A stretch of 64,000 nucleotides of DNA from Synechococcus sp. MVIR-18-1 (GTDB lineage Bacteria > Cyanobacteriota > Cyanobacteriia > PCC-6307 > Cyanobiaceae), in contig NZ_CP047942.1 in the NCBI RefSeq assembly GCF_014279835.1, positions 682,001 to 746,000 on the forward strand, read 5' to 3'. The notes below the pieces were generated by a model. The model was not told the DNA's origin and made no database searches. It saw nothing but the letters and a program-made list of their open reading frames with translations. Position numbers and translations under genes: made by a program. Positions 54,897 through 63,849 of this stretch are shown one piece after another (within the stretch, counting starts at the first letter, position 1; every line of letters begins with the position of its first letter).

Positions 54897-56516
54897 TTAT
54901 GAACGAAGCCAAGGATGTTTCAGTCCAAACAGATTCAGTGAATCCATCACGACTTTGTTGAGGGTTTTCCCGAACACCACCTGTGGCTCGTCTGCGCGAA
55001 TCGGTATCACAGGGTGTTCAACGCTTTGAGACTTCGCTGTTCCCGAGATGACCTTGCGTCTGAGCAGTGAGTTTCCTGCTTCTAAACCGCACACATAGGC
55101 GCGCTCCTGGCATAGCCCTTTAGCGCCATGTTCTTGCGCGCCCATCCGCACCCAATCGCCAGCGCAGACGATCGAGGCGATAGAGGTTTCCAAGGGTGGC
55201 CTTTGCTTGAAACTTCCTGGGGAGAAGAGCGATACGCTCTTGGGATAGCGCTGCACTTCAGAGTCGAGCACCGCGGCTTCCTTGAAGCGCGGATCGCTGA
55301 TCGGTAGCAACTGTTGGGTGAGCAATTCGATAATGGCTTGATCCTCCATCAGCGCAATTTTGGAGGCGTTGTAAAAGTCGCTGGCAATCACGGATCCCTG
55401 TGGTTCACTCCCGCCCCAGAGAGCCTGTTCGGCCTTGCTCTGCAGTTGGTCGAGCATGAAGAAGGTGCCGCCTGCTCCTTGTAAGGATTCGAAGCGAGAG
55501 AACACATTGGCCGGGTAGGGGATCGGGACATAGCGATCGAGCCATAGCCGCACGGACACCACATCAATGGCGCCAAGCGATCCAGCTGCAACCAGCTCCG
55601 GTGCTGCCTCTCGGCACTCTGGAGATTGGGACATGATCGAGCGGATGCCCTTGCAGCCCACGGCAAGTACCACCGCATCCACGTTTTGAATGCAATCGGT
55701 TTTGCCCGTTGCAACGGATTGAATGCCAACAGCGTTGATCTGGTTGGTTCCTGGTGCGAAGCGCAAGCTGGTGGCCAGGGTGCCGCCCAACACGCGCAGC
55801 TGATGCTCTGAGATCAGGCGTTGACTGAGGGGTTCAAAGAGTTTCTTGGCAATGCTTTCTGCATTGATCCAGCGCACATCAAATGAATCTTGATGGGCTA
55901 ATGCGTAGTAATACAGCAGCTCCATCGTTACGGCAGCTGATAACTCCTCTGGTGGCTTGAACAGGCCCACAAGCAAAATGGGCCTTAGGAAATCATTGAT
56001 CAAACGTTGGCTAATTCCTAGCTTGACGAATAGGTCTTGGGCGCTAAGTTTGTCGTATTCATTGAAAGTATCTTCGCTTCGATTCAGGTCTAAAATTGTA
56101 TAAAGAAGTCCACTAATACTAAGACGATCTTGTAAAGGAAGCCGTTTAAAGTTTGTGAATGTGGCCACCATCTGGCCTAGGGGGCTGGGCCAGGCTGGTG
56201 CGTCGCCAAACACCGGAGCTGTGGCTTCTAGGCCATCGGGAGACCAGAAGGCGCTGGTGGTGAACTCGGTATAGATAGCGCCGAGGTTGAGGTCTTCCGT
56301 CAGGGCATTGATGTTGGGGTAGTCCTTCCAAAACCCCCGCGTGCCTGCCTCGAATGGTTTGCCGCTTTTGGTCATCAGTGGTGTGCTTCCGGTGGGATCA
56401 CTGATCCCGTCGACCAGGGTCACGCGAACACCCGCTTCGCAGAGAGATTTGGAGGCGCCCCACCCTGCCCACCCCGCTCCGATCACGACCACATGGGACG
56501 GCGTGTTGTTTGGCAT
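54897..56516 (-). CDS. FAD-dependent oxidoreductase of the carotenoid desaturase/isomerase type
   Basis: 539 residues. The N-terminal dinucleotide fold is VVVIGAGWAGWGASKSLCEAG; the middle has LRPILLVGLFKPPEELSAA; the C-terminal FAD contact is VCAGDWVRMGAQEHGAKGLCQERAYVCG (read in two parts). It belongs with the phytoene-desaturase-like amine oxidases, but I cannot assign the exact substrate. It is divergent from nadK. Confidence 0.85.
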   Translation of the reverse strand: MPNNTPSHVVVIGAGWAGWGASKSLCEAGVRVTLVDGISDPTGSTPLMTKSGKPFEAGTRGFWKDYPNINALTEDLNLGAIYTEFTTSAFWSPDGLEATAPVFGDAPAWPSPLGQMVATFTNFKRLPLQDRLSISGLLYTILDLNRSEDTFNEYDKLSAQDLFVKLGISQRLINDFLRPILLVGLFKPPEELSAAVTMELLYYYALAHQDSFDVRWINAESIAKKLFEPLSQRLISEHQLRVLGGTLATSLRFAPGTNQINAVGIQSVATGKTDCIQNVDAVVLAVGCKGIRSIMSQSPECREAAPELVAAGSLGAIDVVSVRLWLDRYVPIPYPANVFSRFESLQGAGGTFFMLDQLQSKAEQALWGGSEPQGSVIASDFYNASKIALMEDQAIIELLTQQLLPISDPRFKEAAVLDSEVQRYPKSVSLFSPGSFKQRPPLETSIASIVCAGDWVRMGAQEHGAKGLCQERAYVCGLEAGNSLLRRKVISGTAKSQSVEHPVIPIRADEPQVVFGKTLNKVVMDSLNLFGLKHPWLRS

Positions 56517-56655
56517 CGCTTGGGCTCGCCTCTGGGAGTTGCTTGAACGCTACGCAGGGCTGGTGGCGGGGCGGCCCTGGCTTCAAAAAACAACCTGACG
56601 CTGCTGTGAGCGGATTTTTCTCATAAAATGGGCGCGTTCTTTTGAGACGCGATCG

Positions 56656-57564
56656 GTGCCCAGGGTCGGACTGATCGTGAATGACGGAAAGTCACTCGCC
56701 GTTGACACTGCTCAAACGATTCAGGAGCGGCTCGAACGCGCCGGCCATGAGGTGGTCCGAGTTAGCAGTTCCGGCGGCATGGTGGGTTTTGCCAACCCAG
56801 ACCAGCACTTGCGGATGCTTGGGTACAACGCCTGTGTGCCAGAGGGATTCGATGCCTCAATGGCGCTGGCCATTGTGTTGGGAGGTGATGGCACGGTGCT
56901 GTCAGCAGCCCGTCAAACAGCACCGATCGGTGTGCCAATTTTGACGATCAATACCGGTCATCTCGGCTTTCTCGCAGAGGCCTATCTCGGTGATCTCGAT
57001 AAGGCCCTCGAGCAGATCCTCACCGATCGCTGGACGATCGAGGAGCGCGCCAACATGGTTGTGACCGTGATGCGCGGAGACCAACGGCGTTGGGAAGCCT
57101 TGTCTCTTAATGAGATGGCCTTGCACCGTGAGCCTCTCACCAGCATGTGCCATTTCGAAATTGCGATTGGCCGGCATGCACCTGTTGATATTTCCGCTGA
57201 TGGAGTGATCCTGTCGACACCCACAGGGTCGACGGCCTATGCCCTTAGCGCTGGCGGACCTGTGATCACCCCAGAATGTCCGGTGTTGCAACTCACGCCG
57301 ATTGCGGCCCATTCCTTGGCCTCGCGTGCGCTTGTGTTCAGTGACCAGGAACCTGTCACCGTCTTTCCAGCCACTCCCGAGCGCCTGATGATGGTGGTGG
57401 ATGGAAGCGCAGGTTGTTACGTGTGGCCTGAGGACCGGGTTTTGATCCGGCGAAGTGATCATCCCGTGCGCTTTGTACGCCTCTCGGACCATGAGTTTTT
57501 CCAGGTGTTGCGCAACAAGCTGGGCTGGGGCTTGCCCCATGTGGCGAAGCCGGATCGTCCATGA
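56656..57564 (+). CDS. nadK: NAD kinase
   Basis: 302 residues from GTG 56656. The active-site loop is [13 protein letters not shown], followed by [48 protein letters not shown] and [10 protein letters not shown]. It makes NADP+ from NAD+. Its stop overlaps the next start (ATGA), so it is coupled to the response-regulator gene. Confidence 0.96.
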   Translation: MPRVGLIVNDGKSLAVDTAQTIQERLERAGHEVVRVSSSGGMVGFANPDQHLRMLGYNACVPEGFDASMALAIVLGGDGTVLSAARQTAPIGVPILTINTGHLGFLAEAYLGDLDKALEQILTDRWTIEERANMVVTVMRGDQRRWEALSLNEMALHREPLTSMCHFEIAIGRHAPVDISADGVILSTPTGSTAYALSAGGPVITPECPVLQLTPIAAHSLASRALVFSDQEPVTVFPATPERLMMVVDGSAGCYVWPEDRVLIRRSDHPVRFVRLSDHEFFQVLRNKLGWGLPHVAKPDRP

Positions 57565-58244
57565 CCGAGCAGGGCGTGTTGGTGTTGGTTGGTGCTGAGG
57601 CCCTGCAGCTCAAAGATCGTCTAGAAGCCTCGGGCTATACAGCTTTGGTGTGGGGGGCTGGGGATCGAGCCATTGCATCTGATGGCCAGCAGCCGATAGC
57701 TGCGCTTGTGTCGCCGGGCCAGCTGCCTCAAGTGGCTGAGCTGCGCCAGTGGCTTGGAGCGCTGCCGATTCTGTTGGGCGTGACCGAAGACAGCATCGCC
57801 TCTCGAGAGCTTTGCTTCAGTTCTGGAGCAGATGACTTCTGGCTGTCCACCAGTGCACCAAGCGATCTCTTGCAACGCTTGCGCCTCCATCTGTCTCTTC
57901 AGAAACGCAAGGAAGAGCACTGTTCTGTGGTGGTGGTGGGCGATTTGCAGCTTGAAACCACTAGCGGCCTCGTGCGTCGTGGCACGCGGCCGATTGGCCT
58001 AACGGAGCGCGAATCGTCGTTGATGCTGCTGCTGTTTAAGGAGCGGGGCAAGGCCGTGAGCCGCAGTCAAATCCTGCGCGAGGTTTGGAACGATGAGCAA
58101 GGCGTGTCGAGCAATGTGGTGGAGGTGTACATCCGCTATCTGCGCCAAAAGCTTGAGGAGGGTGGCGATACTCGCTTGATCCACACCATTCGTGGCCGTG
58201 GTTATTGCCTCAACAACGGCGTTCCTTTTCTGAAGAGCTCTTAA
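57561..58244 (+). CDS. OmpR-type response regulator with a degenerate receiver domain
   Basis: 227 residues. The C-terminal winged helix is clear: [20 protein letters not shown], then [20 protein letters not shown] and [11 protein letters not shown]. The receiver keeps the fold (GADDFWL loop) but lacks the acidic pair after strand 1 (VLVLVGAEA), the phospho-acceptor Asp after strand 3 (ALVSPGQLP) and the switch Lys ([10 protein letters not shown]). It should therefore be phosphorylation-independent, as in other pseudo-receiver regulators. Coupled to nadK and, by a TAATG overlap, to the DUF192 gene. Confidence 0.9.
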   Translation: MTEQGVLVLVGAEALQLKDRLEASGYTALVWGAGDRAIASDGQQPIAALVSPGQLPQVAELRQWLGALPILLGVTEDSIASRELCFSSGADDFWLSTSAPSDLLQRLRLHLSLQKRKEEHCSVVVVGDLQLETTSGLVRRGTRPIGLTERESSLMLLLFKERGKAVSRSQILREVWNDEQGVSSNVVEVYIRYLRQKLEEGGDTRLIHTIRGRGYCLNNGVPFLKSS

Positions 58245-58690
58245 TGGACGTTTCTCCCCCCCAGCAGTTGCCCCTTGAGGCGCAATGGTGCGTTCGCCCC
58301 GACAGCTGTGTGTTGTTGGAAGTGGCAGATCAGCCCCACGAGCAACGGCTTGGACTGATGCAACGCCCGGCTCTGCCACCGCTGAGGGGGATGTGGTTTC
58401 CGTTTAAGCCAGCACGTCCGCTGCGTTTTTGGATGCTCAACACGATTGCGCCACTCGACATGGTGTTTGTGCACCAGGACGAGGTGATTGCGATCGAGGC
58501 TGAGGTGCCGATCTGTCCGGCGTTGCCTTGCAAGAGCTTTGGGCCGATGGCTGATGCGGACAGCGTGATTGAGCTAGGGGCTGGAGAGGCCAAGCGCCTG
58601 GGGCTTGGCGTTGGAGACGCGGTGGTGATCGAAACGATCCAACCGGTAATGTCAGCCAATGAAGCAGAGGTGGTACGCCCTGGAGACTAA
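58244..58690 (+). CDS. DUF192-family protein
   Basis: 148 residues from ATG 58244, overlapping the previous stop. The family marks are HEQRLGLMQRPALPPLRGMW, FWMLNTIAPLDMVFVHQDEV and VIELGAGEAKRLGLGVGD. No signal peptide, unlike many members. Function unknown. Part of the nadK-regulator-DUF192 unit. Confidence 0.88.
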   Translation: MDVSPPQQLPLEAQWCVRPDSCVLLEVADQPHEQRLGLMQRPALPPLRGMWFPFKPARPLRFWMLNTIAPLDMVFVHQDEVIAIEAEVPICPALPCKSFGPMADADSVIELGAGEAKRLGLGVGDAVVIETIQPVMSANEAEVVRPGD

Positions 58691-58719
58691 AGCGTTACGC
58701 ATGGGTAACGCAGAAGTGC

Positions 58720-58845
58720 CTAGCTGAAGAATCCCTTGGATTGAAGCCACAGCCCAACGGCAAGCAACGGGCCAACCCCTGCAATGAAAAGTGTGATCTT
58801 GAGGCGCAGGGGTGAGACCTGGGGTTTGCGTTCTCGGATGGCCAT
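58720..58845 (-). CDS. 41-residue single-helix membrane protein
   Basis: Starts at ATG 58845 (MAIRERKPQVSPLRLK). Basic N-terminus, then one helix (ITLFIAGVGPLLAVGLWLQ) and a short KGFFS end. The charge pattern places the N-terminus inside. It lies 49 bp downstream of cobL in the same direction. Family not recognised. Confidence 0.6.
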   Translation of the reverse strand: MAIRERKPQVSPLRLKITLFIAGVGPLLAVGLWLQSKGFFS

Positions 58846-58894
58846 CCTGCGAGCTTCAAAGTGCTTGATTCTGACCTTTTTCTGATCAATCGCG

Positions 58895-60166
58895 TTAGGC
58901 CCCGTTCTGGCGGGGAGCGCTTCCCTTGAGGATCAACACCGGATTCATCGGAGCAAGCCGGGTGCCATCAGCCAGCGGTTGGCCGCGCCAGGCCTGCTGC
59001 TGACTCACCTTCACCGAGTACTTGGCGGCCTCGAGCACTGGCCTCAGCTCCGCTAAGGCTTCCAAGGTGGCAAGAGGAATCACCACGTCACCCTCGGGGG
59101 CCATGCACTGGATCACCTGCTCCAGCAGGGCCCTGCGTTTGCGGCCACCGCCACCAATCAGCACCCGGTTAGGGGCAGCTAAGGCAGCGGGGAGGTTGGG
59201 GAGTTCTTCCATGGCATCCCCCTCCAGCACTGCTGCTGGTTGAACCCCGAGGCGTGCGGCATTGGCGGCGATGAGCGAAGAACCACCGCTGCGCTGTTCA
59301 ATGCAAAGCAACTGCAACTGCGGCCGCAGCCGCAGCGCTTCCAGGCCCACGCTGCCTGTGCCAGCACCCAGATCCCAGAGCACGCCGCGAGCAGGAAGGT
59401 TGAGCTCCGCGAGCAATTGGATCCGCACCTCCCGTTTGGTCATCAAGCCAGGGCGGTCGCTGTGTTGGAGAAACACACCATCCTCCAGGCCAAACAGAGG
59501 AAGTTGATCGGCGGGTGGAGCCGCTTGAGCTTCCGCGAGCAACACCACCAAATGCAGGGGGTGCAAATCGCTAGGCGTGGCTTGGCAGGGGGCCAGCCGT
59601 TGCACGCGCTCACTGCTGTGACCAAGCGATTCGCAGAGCCAGAGGGCATAGGCCGATTCCAGGCCGCTGCTGCGCAAGCTTTGGCGCACCTCGTCTACGC
59701 CACCGCGACTGGGATCGGTGAGCACGGCCAAGGCGCTGGGGCGTTGTTGCAAGCGCTGAGCGAGGGGTGCTGGGTCGCGGCCATGCAAGCTGAGCCATTG
59801 CGCGTCCTGCCAGGGCCTGCCCAGTCGGGAAAATGCCAGTTGCAAGGACGAGGGGCCTGGATGAAAGCGCAGACGTTCGCGTCCCAGGCGCTCGATCAAG
59901 ATCCGGCCGATACCGAACCACAACGGATCACCGCTGGCCAGCACCACCGCGCGCTGATCCCTCCCGAGTGCCAACAACTCCTCGCTTAGAGCGATTGGAT
60001 TGTCACTGGCGATGCAGCGCTGGTTTGATTCAGAGTTACGCCATTGCTGTAGGGCAGGCAGCAACCGTTTGGGGGCTGCCAGCAGGTGGGCCTGTTCCAA
60101 CAAAAGCTGAGCTCCGGGTGGGAGCGAGCCGGGCGCACCGGCGTCGGTACCGATCACATCGATCAT
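58895..60166 (-). CDS. cobL: Precorrin-6Y C5,15-methyltransferase (fused CbiE-CbiT)
   Basis: 423 residues from ATG 60166 (MIDVIGTDAGAPG); the frame is open to 60193. The N-terminal CbiE half has VVLASGDPLWFGIGRIL and FHPGPSSLQLAFSRLGRPW. The C-terminal CbiT half has the SAM motif VLWDLGAGTGSVGLEA and PNRVLIGGGG. It methylates C5 and C15 and decarboxylates in cobamide synthesis. A second, broken copy of its first ~60 codons lies at 63651-63849, beyond the DUF1254 genes. Confidence 0.95.
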   Translation of the reverse strand: MIDVIGTDAGAPGSLPPGAQLLLEQAHLLAAPKRLLPALQQWRNSESNQRCIASDNPIALSEELLALGRDQRAVVLASGDPLWFGIGRILIERLGRERLRFHPGPSSLQLAFSRLGRPWQDAQWLSLHGRDPAPLAQRLQQRPSALAVLTDPSRGGVDEVRQSLRSSGLESAYALWLCESLGHSSERVQRLAPCQATPSDLHPLHLVVLLAEAQAAPPADQLPLFGLEDGVFLQHSDRPGLMTKREVRIQLLAELNLPARGVLWDLGAGTGSVGLEALRLRPQLQLLCIEQRSGGSSLIAANAARLGVQPAAVLEGDAMEELPNLPAALAAPNRVLIGGGGRKRRALLEQVIQCMAPEGDVVIPLATLEALAELRPVLEAAKYSVKVSQQQAWRGQPLADGTRLAPMNPVLILKGSAPRQNGA

Positions 60167-60285
60167 CACGCCATTGTGCTGCGTTCTCAACACGGGTTCG
60201 CTGATCCCAATCGGGCAAAATTTTGACTTCGTTTGTCTGCGCAGCGAATGACGTGCTTAAACGGCTCAACAGAAACTTTTGTCGA

Positions 60286-61863
60286 ATGGGTATGTCAGGC
60301 ATTTCCAGCAAGCTGCGCAGGCACTCTTCTGCTTTGTTGCTTACATCTTTAGTGGTGGCAGCAGTTAGTGCATCGGATCGTGCCGTCAATGCACAACAGG
60401 CACAAGCGAGTAATCGCTATACCACTCCCATCCCTGAGGAGATTTTCACTCCAGACACCGTTAAGACAAGTGCTGGAACGTTTCGGTTCTTCGATGGGAT
60501 GCCTGATGCAGAAACAGTTCGAACAAGTTTCGAAAATCTAAAATTTATACGTGGCTATGAAACCTTCCTGACCTTGATGCCCGCAGCAAGTATCGAAATG
60601 CTGCGTCATGGTCATGCCGGGATTGGAGTTGATGATCACACCAAGGTGGCCTTGTTGTCTCCCTTGAATTCGAATCCTCTGTTTCTCACCGGTAATACCG
60701 ATACTATTTATGGCTCAACATTTTTCAACCTTAAGGACACAGGTCCTCTGGTTATCGAGATCCCTGCTGGGCTTGGTCCAGGCACGATTAACGATGCCTT
60801 TTTTCGCTTTGTCGCTGATACGGGGGCTCCGGGCCCTGATAAGGGGAAAGGTGGTAAATATTTGATCTTGGGTCCAGATGATGCTGAGCCAAGCAATGTT
60901 GGTGATTATTTTGTTTTCCGCTCTCCAACATATTCAAACTGGTTGATTCTCAGGGCTTTCCTTGATTCCAACGGCATGCCTGATAAGGCCATTGCTATCT
61001 ATGAGAACGGATTACGTCTTTATCCCTATTCGCAGAAAGGCAATCCACCTCAGATGAGCTTTATTAAAGCTGGCGAACAGGTGTTTAATACGGTTCATGC
61101 CAATAATTTTGAGTTTTTCAATGAACTCAACACGGTGATCCAGCGTGAGCCCATTGCTTTCTTAGATCCCGAGCTAAGGGGATTGGCATCGTCGATTGGT
61201 CTCGAAAGAGGTCAACCTTTTTCTCCTTCCCCAGAAGATAGGAAGCTCCTAGAGGAAGCGATTCAAGTGGGTGTTGCTTATGTGCGCTCTGATATGGGTA
61301 AGCCTCGAAATGAGGATGTTTACTTCTATCCAGGCAAGCAATGGTTCACGCCGTTTGCAGGTGGGAGTCATGAGTGGCTGATTGATGGTGGGAAAGGTGG
61401 CCTCAACCTCGATGCCCGTAATAATTTCTTTTGGGGCTACACCGTTAACACTCCGGCCATGGTGCTGAAAATGGTGGGTGTCGGATCCCAGTACGGAGTG
61501 GTAGCGACTGATTCCAATAGTGTCTATCTCGATGGAAGTAAGACTTACAAATTCACGATCGATAAAGATGTACCTGCGAAAGATTTTTGGTCGATGGTCG
61601 TTTATGACCCGCAGACTCGATCTGAACTGCAGACGGGTCAACTTTTACCTAGTAAAAATAGTGTCCGAAATAAAGATATAAACATGAATGCTGATGGCAG
61701 TATTGATCTGTATTTTGGTCCTAAAGCACCTATAGGACAAGAAGCAAATTGGATTGAAACTGTTCCTGGCAAGGGTTGGTTCGCTGTCTTCCGTCTCTAT
61801 GGTCCGCTGGAGCCTTGGTTCGATAAAACCTGGCAGCTTAATGACATTCAGCCTCTTGGTTGA
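60286..61863 (+). CDS. Exported DUF1254/DUF1214 protein (paralogue 1)
   Basis: 525 residues from ATG 60286 (ATG 60292 also possible). A signal peptide (SALLLTSLVVAAVSASDRA) is followed by the DUF1254 domain (TLMPAASIEMLRHGH, LTGNTDTIYGSTFFNL, GPGTINDAFFRFVADTG) and the C-terminal DUF1214 domain (TYKFTIDKDVPAKDFWSMVV, YDPQTRSELQTG, ADGSIDLYFGPKAPIGQEAN). Function of the family is not established. Tandem with a clear paralogue, 37 bp apart. Both are somewhat lower in GC than cobL. Confidence 0.9.
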   Translation: MGMSGISSKLRRHSSALLLTSLVVAAVSASDRAVNAQQAQASNRYTTPIPEEIFTPDTVKTSAGTFRFFDGMPDAETVRTSFENLKFIRGYETFLTLMPAASIEMLRHGHAGIGVDDHTKVALLSPLNSNPLFLTGNTDTIYGSTFFNLKDTGPLVIEIPAGLGPGTINDAFFRFVADTGAPGPDKGKGGKYLILGPDDAEPSNVGDYFVFRSPTYSNWLILRAFLDSNGMPDKAIAIYENGLRLYPYSQKGNPPQMSFIKAGEQVFNTVHANNFEFFNELNTVIQREPIAFLDPELRGLASSIGLERGQPFSPSPEDRKLLEEAIQVGVAYVRSDMGKPRNEDVYFYPGKQWFTPFAGGSHEWLIDGGKGGLNLDARNNFFWGYTVNTPAMVLKMVGVGSQYGVVATDSNSVYLDGSKTYKFTIDKDVPAKDFWSMVVYDPQTRSELQTGQLLPSKNSVRNKDINMNADGSIDLYFGPKAPIGQEANWIETVPGKGWFAVFRLYGPLEPWFDKTWQLNDIQPLG

Positions 61864-61900
61864 GGTCTAAACCAATCAATCTCACAATTTATCCTCAACC

Positions 61901-63454
61901 ATGACTTTATTTACTCGCTTCCCTTCAGCTGTTCTTTCTGCTTTATTCTTGGCTTGTAGCGGTTCTGTGCTTCATGCCGCTGATATTGCGCCAAAGGGCT
62001 ATAACACGCTTATTCCTGTCGACGTTTTGACGACAGACACTGTTAAGACTCGGATCGGCACGTTTAAGTATTTCGATGGTTTCCCTGATGACGAGACGAT
62101 GCGAAAGGCACGGCGTCAGGTGGATTTAGGCCGTGGAATTCAGACCTTCCTCAATTTCATGCCAGCCGCTTCGCTGGAGATGCTGTACGTGGGACATCTT
62201 GATGGCTATGGCCTGAAGCCGAATCGGGACATTGGCATTTTTGATGAGCTGATGAGTTCTAAGTCCCTGTGGCTTACAGGAAATACCGATACGGTCTACG
62301 CCTCAGCTTTCCTAGATCTCAGCGATGGTCCGGTCGTTGTGGAGGTTCCACCCGGTACAGGTCCAGGAACGGTGAATGATGCTTTCTTCCGATTTGTGGT
62401 GGATATGGGAGGCCCTGGACCTGACAAGGGTAAGGGCGGTAAGTATCTCATTCTTGGGCCTGGTCAACAGGCGCCTGCATCCACTGATGGGTTTTATATT
62501 GCACAGACCCCTAGCATCATCAACTGGTTGATTCTTCGAGGTTTTCTTGATGATCAAGGCCAGCCAGATACGGCACGGGATAGCTTCAGAAATGGCTTGA
62601 AGATCTACCCCTATGCGATGCGGGCCAATCCACAAGCCAACTCTTTCAAGGATCTCACCGACTGGACGGTGAACACCATTCATGCCAATAATTTCAGGTT
62701 CTATGAAGAGCTGAATGAGGTGATTCAGCGTGAGCCTTCCGAGATGTTTTCTCCAGAGCTTCTTGGAATGGCGTCAGCGATTGGTATTCAAAAAGGCAAG
62801 CCGTTTGCTCCGGATGCTGAGCAAAGGGAACTGCTTACAGAATCAGTTGCGATTGGTAATGCCACGGCTCGTTCGATCCTATTTTCACCTCAGGATCCCA
62901 AGGCTTATATCTACCCAGGTAAAGCTGGTTATTGGCAAACTGGATTTCCTGGAGGTAGTCACGAGTATCTCGTGAACAATGGAAATGGTGGGCGCGATAT
63001 GGATGGCCGCACCTTGTTTTTCTATCTTGCCACGGTGAATACACCGGCGATGGCTCTTGAGCTACCAGGGGTTGGGTCTCAATATGCTTTCTCTTCTAGG
63101 GATGCGAAAGGTGCTTATCTCGATGGAGCCAACACCTATAAACTCACAGTTCCTGCCAATGCTCCGGCGAATCGTTTCTGGTCATTTGTGGTTTACGACC
63201 CCCAAACCCGTTCGATGCTGCAAAGCAAGGAATCGCCTTATCCCAGTAAAAACAACAAGCGCAATCAGGATATGGTGAGCAATGCTGATGGCAGCGTTGA
63301 TCTGTACTTCGGACCTGAACCACCAGCGGGCCAGGAGGCCAATTGGGTGAAAACCATTCCTGGTAAGGGTTGGTTTGGGATCTTTCGTTTGTACGGGCCG
63401 GAGCAAGCTTGGTTCGACCGGTCCTGGACGCTTGGCTCGATAGAAAGGCTCTAA
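61901..63454 (+). CDS. Exported DUF1254/DUF1214 protein (paralogue 2)
   Basis: 517 residues. A signal peptide (AVLSALFLACSGSVLHAAD) is followed by the same two domains as the upstream gene: NFMPAASLEMLYVGHLDG, LTGNTDTVYASAFLDL, GPGTVNDAFFRFVVDMGG, then TYKLTVPANAPANRFWSFVV and YDPQTRSMLQSKE. The two proteins match over nearly their whole length, so the pair arose by tandem duplication. A long inverted repeat follows the stop. Confidence 0.9.
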   Translation: MTLFTRFPSAVLSALFLACSGSVLHAADIAPKGYNTLIPVDVLTTDTVKTRIGTFKYFDGFPDDETMRKARRQVDLGRGIQTFLNFMPAASLEMLYVGHLDGYGLKPNRDIGIFDELMSSKSLWLTGNTDTVYASAFLDLSDGPVVVEVPPGTGPGTVNDAFFRFVVDMGGPGPDKGKGGKYLILGPGQQAPASTDGFYIAQTPSIINWLILRGFLDDQGQPDTARDSFRNGLKIYPYAMRANPQANSFKDLTDWTVNTIHANNFRFYEELNEVIQREPSEMFSPELLGMASAIGIQKGKPFAPDAEQRELLTESVAIGNATARSILFSPQDPKAYIYPGKAGYWQTGFPGGSHEYLVNNGNGGRDMDGRTLFFYLATVNTPAMALELPGVGSQYAFSSRDAKGAYLDGANTYKLTVPANAPANRFWSFVVYDPQTRSMLQSKESPYPSKNNKRNQDMVSNADGSVDLYFGPEPPAGQEANWVKTIPGKGWFGIFRLYGPEQAWFDRSWTLGSIERL

Positions 63455-63472
63455 ATCAATTTGATCTGCATC

Positions 63473-63510
63473 ACAACATCAGGAGCTATGTTCATAGCTC
63501 TTGATGTTGT
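63473..63510 (+). terminator. Long inverted repeat after the DUF1254 pair
   Basis: A 17-bp stem (63473-63489 with 63494-63510, one G-T pair) with a 4-base loop GTTC, starting 19 bp after the stop codon. No T run follows directly, so it may be a stable mRNA end or a bidirectional terminator rather than a classical one. Confidence 0.6.
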
Positions 63511-63650
63511 TGCGAAGACTGGCGATAAAGAAGGCAAGGCAAAGTCCCCAGATGATGCCTTTCACGATGATGGCGTTCATATCCTCAATCGGATGATCTT
63601 TTCTGAAGGCTGTTCTATTCCACGTAGATAGTCCTATAAATGGGCAAAAA

Positions 63651-63849
63651 TTAGAGCGATTGGATGATCACTGGCGATGCAACGCTGGTTTGGTTCAGAG
63701 GTGCGCCATTGCTGCAGGGCAGGCAGCATCCGTTTTGGGGCTGCCAGCAGGTGGGCCTGCTCCACCAAAAGCTGAGCTCAGGGTGGGAGCGAGCCGGGCG
63801 CACCGGCTTCGGTGCCGATCACATCGATCATCACGCCATTGTGCTGCGT
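63651..63849 (-). pseudogene. cobL: Broken duplicate of the 5' end of cobL
   Basis: 199 bp aligned without gaps to 59986-60184, covering 18 bp upstream of the cobL start plus its first ~60 codons; I count about 14 mismatches (roughly 93% identity). The start codon is intact (MIDVIGTEAGAPGSLPP), but a TGA falls at codon 18 where the intact gene has GGA. The similarity ends abruptly at both sides. It cannot make a functional protein and probably represents the displaced original start of cobL. Confidence 0.9.
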
